A stretch of DNA of 64,000 nucleotides, taken from the NCBI GenBank assembly GCA_023666665.1, contig JAMPBN010000001.1, forward strand, positions 328,805-392,804, given 5' to 3'. The notes beneath the pieces are model-generated. The model was not told the DNA's origin and made no database searches. It worked only from the letters and a program-made list of their open reading frames with translations. Made by a program: the position numbers and the translations under genes. The DNA comes from Prevotella sp. (GTDB lineage: Bacteria; Bacteroidota; Bacteroidia; Bacteroidales; Muribaculaceae). Positions 58,825 to 64,000 of the stretch are shown here, one piece after another. The first letter of the stretch is position 1; every line of letters begins with the position of its first letter.

Positions 58825-59999
58825 GGCTTATATTTGGCGTGGCGGAATGCGTGGCGATACAGCGGCAGAGTCAACAGCGGCAGCAATGTGAAGCAGAGCA
58901 GCGAAACTATTGATGGCCACGCATATAACAGTGAATAGCCGTGGAGAGCCTGGTTAACGTATAGCAGATAGTAATGGCGCAGAGGAAAGAGCCACGCGGC
59001 AGCTTGCAGAATGGGGCTCATTGCCATGGTGGGGAACGAAAGACCCGAAATCGAGAAGCTGACTATGCCCCACAGGGAGCAAACACACATGGCAAAGCGC
59101 ATGTTTCCCTGCAAAAGGCCATAGACAAACACGCCAAATGACTGCGCGGCAAGAATGCATAGCACCCCAACGAGCCACATCATCCATAGCCCGCATTGGC
59201 AGGGGAATCCGCAATATTTATAGAACACAACGTCGCAAAGCAACATCATCAGCGAGAACAGCACGGCGTGCGGAATCATCTTGCCGGCGAGGAACACCGT
59301 GGTTGACTCTCCGGCCCACTTGCGGTAGACCCTGCGCTGCTTGCCGCGTTTCCACTCCAGACCAATGGTGTAAGGAGTGAAAATCATTGCCAAAAGGAGT
59401 ATGCACCCCGGCACGATGATATTGCTCAGATAAACCGAGTAGTTGAGCATCGGATTGCCCAGCGGGTGCGATTCGATAGCAATGGGTCGCACGGCGGCCA
59501 TCGCGGCATCGTCGGCCATACCCTTGGCGATAAGAGTTTGGCGCGTCACGGCCATACCGGCCATTTCTGCAGTAGTGCGCATATCGCGCATCAGCAGCGA
59601 ACCGGCCACGAAATATGCATCGTTGGTATAGAACGTGACTTTGGGTTGGCGTTGGCTCAGCGCCTGCTCTGTGGTGCCGGCCGGGATGTGGAAGAATGCG
59701 TAGATTTCACCTCGCTGCATAGCATCGCGGGCCTCCGAGAGGGAGGCATAGCTATGGCTCAGGTCGGTGTTCTCCATCGCGTCGAGCGTGCGCATCAGAG
59801 TGCGGGTGGTCGCGGTGTTGTCTTCGTCAACCACTCCGGCAGGCAGATTTGTGGGCAACCCGGCCCCCATAAGGGTGACGAAGAAAAGCAGTAGCCCCAC
59901 GGGAGCCACAAACATTACCATCAGCATCAGCGGGCGGTGGGAGAAGAAGTAGAGCTCCCGCCCCCACATCCGCCATATTTGTCGCAGATTCCTGATCAT
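58821..59999 (-). CDS. ABC-2 type permease
   Basis: A 392-aa paralogue-like permease of the same layout (N-terminal helix, external loop, five C-terminal helices). It overlaps both neighbours by 4 bases. With its partner it should form the inner-membrane part of a tripartite exporter. Confidence 0.85.
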   Translation of the reverse strand: MIRNLRQIWRMWGRELYFFSHRPLMLMVMFVAPVGLLLFFVTLMGAGLPTNLPAGVVDEDNTATTRTLMRTLDAMENTDLSHSYASLSEARDAMQRGEIYAFFHIPAGTTEQALSQRQPKVTFYTNDAYFVAGSLLMRDMRTTAEMAGMAVTRQTLIAKGMADDAAMAAVRPIAIESHPLGNPMLNYSVYLSNIIVPGCILLLAMIFTPYTIGLEWKRGKQRRVYRKWAGESTTVFLAGKMIPHAVLFSLMMLLCDVVFYKYCGFPCQCGLWMMWLVGVLCILAAQSFGVFVYGLLQGNMRFAMCVCSLWGIVSFSISGLSFPTMAMSPILQAAAWLFPLRHYYLLYVNQALHGYSLLYAWPSIVSLLCFTLLPLLTLPLYRHAFRHAKYKP

Positions 60000-60988
60000 T
60001 CGAGAATAGCCGACATTCCGGGGCGCACTCCGGCAAGTTCCTTTTGGTCAGCCGGGAGGGCTTTGACTTCAAACGTTTTCAGGTCATATTGGTCAAGGCT
60101 CTTGGTGGCCTTCCACACGGCATATGAGCCCACCTCCTTGATGCGCGAGATTTTTGCCTTGACGGTCTTGTTGAACGCCGGAACGTATACTTCAATTTCC
60201 GAGCCGACGGTCATGCCGGGCAGACGGTCTTCGCGCACGTTGAACACGAACCACACATCGTTGAGCTTGGCAACGTTGAGCAGCGGAGCGCCGGAGCCAA
60301 CCAGCTCGCCCACCTCGGGATAAACCTCGGTAACCACCCCGCTCTGCGATGCGGTCAAGACGGTTTCGTCAATATATGAGCTAACCTCGCTGATTGCGCC
60401 TTGAGCGCGGGCCACTTGAGCTGCAGCGGCAGACTTGTCTTCGGCGCGTGCGCCGCTCACGGCCATATCATATTGGCTCTTGGCGGCCTTTTCGGTCGCA
60501 ACCATTGCCTGATATTGGGCATATGCCTCATCGCGTTTCTGCTCGGCAAGAACGCCCTGTTCAAACAGACGGTTCACGCGGTTGTAGCTCTTTTCGGCTA
60601 CTTCGGCAGCGGCTTTGGCCTTTTGCCACATTTGGAAAGCGCCCTCAATCTGTTCCCGCTGCGCTCCGTTGGAGGCTTTGCGCTGCAGCGCTTCGGCAGC
60701 TTCGCGGGCGGCATTTGCTTGTGCGAGTTTAGCTTCAACATCGGGGGCTTCGAGAATCACCAAGGTATCGCCGGCACAAACCGTGTCGCCCTCTTGCACG
60801 CGGATTTCAAGTACGCGGGCGGGAACTTTGCTGCTCACGCGATAATCGCCGGTTTCAATTTGTCCTTGAATGATTTCGGGCTTGTTTGCAATGCTGATTC
60901 CGGCTATGATTACGGCAATGATTACAACCACCACAATTACGGCGGCAACCAATACCAACGACAGATTTGTTTTCTTTTTAGTATCCAT
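59996..60988 (-). CDS. HlyD-family periplasmic adaptor
   Basis: A 330-aa membrane-fusion protein: one N-terminal helix (about 10-32), lipoyl-like halves (SSKVPARVLEIRVQEGDTV; LTASQSGVVTEVYPEVGELV), a long coiled-coil hairpin (about 80-195) and a beta-barrel. It links the ABC-2 permeases to the outer-membrane TolC protein encoded 18 bases upstream. Confidence 0.9.
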   Translation of the reverse strand: MDTKKKTNLSLVLVAAVIVVVVIIAVIIAGISIANKPEIIQGQIETGDYRVSSKVPARVLEIRVQEGDTVCAGDTLVILEAPDVEAKLAQANAAREAAEALQRKASNGAQREQIEGAFQMWQKAKAAAEVAEKSYNRVNRLFEQGVLAEQKRDEAYAQYQAMVATEKAAKSQYDMAVSGARAEDKSAAAAQVARAQGAISEVSSYIDETVLTASQSGVVTEVYPEVGELVGSGAPLLNVAKLNDVWFVFNVREDRLPGMTVGSEIEVYVPAFNKTVKAKISRIKEVGSYAVWKATKSLDQYDLKTFEVKALPADQKELAGVRPGMSAILE

Positions 60989-61006
60989 AAGTGGGTAATT
61001 AATTTC

Positions 61007-62482
61007 TTAGTTTAATGAGCCGAGGGCGCGGTTGAGGCGCACTTCGGCAAGTTTGAGGTCAATTTTTGCGGCAATGAGTTCCGAGCGAGCTCCGAGCCAG
61101 GCGGTTTGTGCCTGATTCACGTTGATTACGGGAATCACGCCCTCGCGCAGACCAAGGGTGGCGGTGCGCAGGTTTTCTTCAGCCACGGCGGCGGCATTTT
61201 CGCTTGCGGTTAGGCGCTGGCGCGACTCGCTGAGGGTGTTGCGGCTTTGGGCAATCTGAAGCTGCACTTTTTCGGTGACCTCATCGAGTTTCAGGCGGGC
61301 AACGCTCGTTTCGGCCTGCGCCTTTTTGAGTTTATAACCACGGTCGCCCCATGTAACGATGGGAATCTTGACCATTACGCCGACGTTCCAAAGACCTTGG
61401 AATTTCTTTTCAAATCCGTTCCAGAGTCCGGGAGTCATCCAGGTGTAGCCGCCGGTAAGAGCTACGGTGGGGAGGGTTTCGGCCAAAGCCAGGCGCTCTT
61501 TCTGATGATACACTTCGGCAGAACGGCTCAGTGCTCTCAGCTCCGGACGCTGGTCGCGCCAGTTCTCCGCTTCGGCCGGCATTTCGACTGCCGAAGCGGT
61601 TATCTCTTCGAGAGCGTTCTCATCGGCAAGAGTTATGGGCGTTTCAACATCAATTCCCATAATCTGACATAGCAGCATCTTGAGCAGGCTCAAGCCGTTA
61701 TTGACCTGAATCAGTGCAACATCAGCCTGATTGGCTTTAACTTTCACGCTAAGACCATCGGCCTTTGTTGCCACGCCTTCGGCAATCATCAGGTCAACGT
61801 CTTTTTCGAGGTCTTTAACCACTTTGAGATAAGATTCGGCGAGTTCTTTCTTGGCCGTAAGGGCCACGATTTGCCAATAAGTCTCGTCAACCTCAACAAG
61901 CACGTCCTGGCGAGCAATGTCAATTTTATCGTCGGCGGCTTGTTCGGCAAGCTTGGCAATCTTGTTGTAGGCCACAATCTTGCCACCCATATAAATGGGC
62001 TGCGTGAGTTGCAGGGTGAGAGCAGCTGCATTGCGGGTGTCGGTGTCGAGCGCATCGACCAGGCTCTGCCCAACGCCGTTGATTTGCTGCTTGATGCCCT
62101 GAACCAACTGACCCACGTGGGTTTGCTGAAGACCCGACAAAATGGGGGCGAGCTGCGGATTCTGCATAATTGCCCCCAAAGCCTGCTGAATGCCCGAGGC
62201 CAAGCCGTCGCCCATATGCGGCAAACTTTCTTTTTGCTCATCGTTGAGCAACGAAATCTCGCGGGAGGTAAACATATATCCGCCGGCTGCGTTGATTTTA
62301 GGCAGATAGTTTGTGAATGCTGACTTCCGCTGATAATACGCCGCACGTTTTTCGGCCGAAGCCATTTGCAGCGTCTTGTTGTTTTCCAATGCCAGTTCGC
62401 GGCATTGCTCCAGAGTCAGGATGTCGGCGCTCGCGCCCAACGTCACCAACCCCAATAATACTGTGAAGATTGGTTTTTTCAT
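61007..62482 (-). CDS. TolC-family outer-membrane efflux protein
   Basis: About 491 aa: signal peptide (MKKPIFTVLLGLVTLGASA) and two long OEP helical repeats (LTLEQCRELALENNKTLQMA; LSESRQRLTASENAAAVAEE). ATG 62482 is chosen since the earlier in-frame start at 62503 adds seven residues before a normal signal peptide. First gene of the exporter operon. Confidence 0.9.
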   Translation of the reverse strand: MKKPIFTVLLGLVTLGASADILTLEQCRELALENNKTLQMASAEKRAAYYQRKSAFTNYLPKINAAGGYMFTSREISLLNDEQKESLPHMGDGLASGIQQALGAIMQNPQLAPILSGLQQTHVGQLVQGIKQQINGVGQSLVDALDTDTRNAAALTLQLTQPIYMGGKIVAYNKIAKLAEQAADDKIDIARQDVLVEVDETYWQIVALTAKKELAESYLKVVKDLEKDVDLMIAEGVATKADGLSVKVKANQADVALIQVNNGLSLLKMLLCQIMGIDVETPITLADENALEEITASAVEMPAEAENWRDQRPELRALSRSAEVYHQKERLALAETLPTVALTGGYTWMTPGLWNGFEKKFQGLWNVGVMVKIPIVTWGDRGYKLKKAQAETSVARLKLDEVTEKVQLQIAQSRNTLSESRQRLTASENAAAVAEENLRTATLGLREGVIPVINVNQAQTAWLGARSELIAAKIDLKLAEVRLNRALGSLN

Positions 62483-62556
62483 ATTCGGGCGCAAATTTCG
62501 CAATTCCGCACGAAACTCGAATACTCCAACTTCCTCTAAAATTCGCCTAAAATTCC

Positions 62557-64000
62557 TTACTTGGCGGCATCAATGTCGCCAAGCAAGGTCTCAACGGCCA
62601 CGCGCAGTTGGTCATCGCGTCCGGCGGCCACTGCCTCGGGGGAATTTGCCACCTTGATGTCGGGTTCGAGCTGAGTGTTCTCAAGATATGTGCCGTTGGG
62701 CAGTTCGTATCCAATCACCGGGATGCCGAAATACATGGTATCGTCTTGCAGGTCAACCCAATTGACGGAGGTCATTGTGCCGGGAACGGGCATACCCACG
62801 AGCTTGCCAAGTCCGCGATGTTTGTAGACCCACGGAGTACCGTGGGCGTTGGAGTAGTTGGCCTCGCAGATAAGCATTATGGAGGGTTTGTTCCAACGGC
62901 GCGACGGCATAGTGGCGGTTTTTTCGCCGCGCACTTTCTGAGTGAGATATTGCTCGCCGCTGAAGAGGACTTCGATGTCTTCGTGCATACGACCACCGCC
63001 GTTCCAGCGTGTGTCTATAACTATGCCTTCGCGGTCGTTATACTTGCCCAGCACGTCGGCATACATTGTGCGGAACGATGGGTCGGCCATCGATTTGATA
63101 TGAACGTAGCCGAGGCGACCGTTGCTCAGCGAATCAACCGTGGCAGCATTGCGCTTAACCCAGCGGTCGTAGAGCAGAGAATTCATCGCGCCTGAGCTTA
63201 TGGGCTTGACTACCTGCTCCCGGTCGTTATTGACTTTAACGAGGGTAGCCTTTCCGGTAAGGCCGTTGAGCAAAGAGGTAAAATCGGTATTGCGGTCAAT
63301 ATTGACTCCGTTAATATGAGTAATAATGTCGCCCGGAGCAACGATGGCATCAGCGCGATCAAATGGGCCGTTGGCAACGACCTCAGCCACTTTCCAGCCG
63401 TCGCCGCCGTATGTCAAGTCGTAGATGAGTCCGAGGTTGGCGGTAGACTCGTCGGCGCCGCTGTGGGGTCGATAACCGCTGCCGGTGTGGCTCACATTCA
63501 GCTCGCCGAGAATTTCAGACAGCATCTCGGAAAACGATGCATTGTTGTTAATATGCGGAAGGAACTTGCGGTAGTGGTCAACGAGCGCATCCCATTTAAC
63601 TCCGTGCATCGTCGGCGTATAAAAGCGTTCGCCCTCTTCGGTGCGCACGTATTCGAGCATATAATCGCGCTCGGCGGCACGGTCAATTTTCTGACGCCCG
63701 GAGTAGCTGATGTTTTTCAACTTCTCGCCTGAGAATGCCATCTTTTTCATCGTTGAGGGGGAGAGTATGAAAAGATCTTTACCTACGACCTGAAACTCCG
63801 CCGGGCCGGCACCGAGCTTGTTCACCAATGATATGTCGGCTTTGCGCAAGTCTTTTTTCCAAAGGTCATACCCCTTTTCTACTTTACTCAAATAGTAGAG
63901 CGTTGAACCGTCGGGCGACACTACGGCATCAGCCAGCGATGAGCTGTATGGGGTCAGGCGTTTGATGCGGTCTTGCAAGCCCTCGCGTTCAACTACGGTC
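62557..64000 (-). CDS. S41 family peptidase, tricorn-like C-terminal part (5' end outside the window)
   Basis: The visible 480 or so residues include the end of a beta-propeller (VVSPDGSTLYYLSKVEKGYDLW), the tricorn core C1 region, a PDZ domain (about GDIITHINGVNID) and the S41 serine domain: the nucleophile region reads CEANYSNAHGTPW, with a downstream ENTQLEPD. The frame stays open through position 64000 with no start that fits a secretory protein, so the gene continues beyond the edge. The likely role is periplasmic or outer-membrane-linked peptide degradation. Confidence 0.85.
   Translation of the reverse strand, partial: TVVEREGLQDRIKRLTPYSSSLADAVVSPDGSTLYYLSKVEKGYDLWKKDLRKADISLVNKLGAGPAEFQVVGKDLFILSPSTMKKMAFSGEKLKNISYSGRQKIDRAAERDYMLEYVRTEEGERFYTPTMHGVKWDALVDHYRKFLPHINNNASFSEMLSEILGELNVSHTGSGYRPHSGADESTANLGLIYDLTYGGDGWKVAEVVANGPFDRADAIVAPGDIITHINGVNIDRNTDFTSLLNGLTGKATLVKVNNDREQVVKPISSGAMNSLLYDRWVKRNAATVDSLSNGRLGYVHIKSMADPSFRTMYADVLGKYNDREGIVIDTRWNGGGRMHEDIEVLFSGEQYLTQKVRGEKTATMPSRRWNKPSIMLICEANYSNAHGTPWVYKHRGLGKLVGMPVPGTMTSVNWVDLQDDTMYFGIPVIGYELPNGTYLENTQLEPDIKVANSPEAVAAGRDDQLRVAVETLLGDIDAAK

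Overview
The window reads as a chromosomal segment of a gut Bacteroidota bacterium, order Bacteroidales, most likely the Muribaculaceae. Direct support comes from the promoters, which match the Bacteroidota sigma factor pattern TAnnTTTG with a TTTG-like box about 20 bases upstream, and from the lack of Shine-Dalgarno sequences. Family content agrees: methylmalonyl-CoA mutase in two subunits, an OMP_b-brl_3 type outer-membrane protein, DUF4491, DUF4293, a DUF5074/YncE-like lipoprotein, a C10 peptidase, an anaerobic sulfatase maturase and an AAA/PD-(D/E)XK (DUF1703) protein. The family-level name is inference. No rRNA, tRNA, phage, IS element or CRISPR array was seen.

Layout. 1-531 holds a candidate structured RNA on the minus strand and a heptamer array. 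532-4523 is mutA-mutB (succinate/propionate metabolism). 4557-9581 is a minus-strand run: steroid-reductase-like membrane protein, two thioredoxin-fold proteins, CvpA, SufB and a dicarboxylate-type symporter. cysK stands alone on plus. 10629-14426 carries a DUF4491 protein, a hemerythrin-LuxR regulator, a beta-propeller lipoprotein and a MATE exporter. 14419-18179 holds OPT and POT peptide transporters. A four-helix-bundle (S23) gene between inverted heptamer repeats separates these from SufE and an M28 peptidase. 20291-26856 is metG-ansA-lipoprotein-outer-membrane protein. 26967-28876 is wecC-wecG. 28970-33817 is acyltransferase-phosphoesterase-tex-folK. 33877-36217 is a GT2 enzyme and two envelope proteins. 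36224-37759 is the AAA protein, divergent from an ABC-F ATPase and an APH-type kinase. 40303-45962 runs on minus: sulfatase maturase, HAD phosphatase, M16 peptidase, ispG, purE, and rplS. 46119-51697 is pyruvate:ferredoxin oxidoreductase plus a C10 peptidase. 51710-57115 on minus is GT2, DUF4293, folE, SPOR, TPR and glnS. 57174-62482 is a TolC/HlyD/ABC-2 export operon ending in a NUDIX gene. A tricorn-like S41 peptidase runs off the right edge.

Most adjacent same-strand genes overlap by 1-22 bases, so the segment is built of tightly coupled operons. The themes are anaerobic acid metabolism (MutAB, PFOR), Fe-S assembly and sensing (SufB, SufE, hemerythrin regulator), peptide use (POT, OPT, M28, M16, C10, S41, asparaginase) and envelope building.

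The most unusual signal is a family of degenerate 7-8 bp tandem repeats that recurs through the window, both between genes and inside coding sequence. Copies supply start codons (purE, the DUF5074 lipoprotein), stop codons and C-termini (cvpA, sufE, the S23 gene, gph), and in-frame peptides at domain junctions (MATE, PFOR, C10 peptidase twice). The S23 gene sits inside a perfect inverted pair of such repeats. Other points worth a look are the structured RNA at 58-344, the hemerythrin-LuxR fusion, an ABC-F protein with a dead second ATPase site, and several promoters set so close to start codons that their mRNAs should be leaderless.
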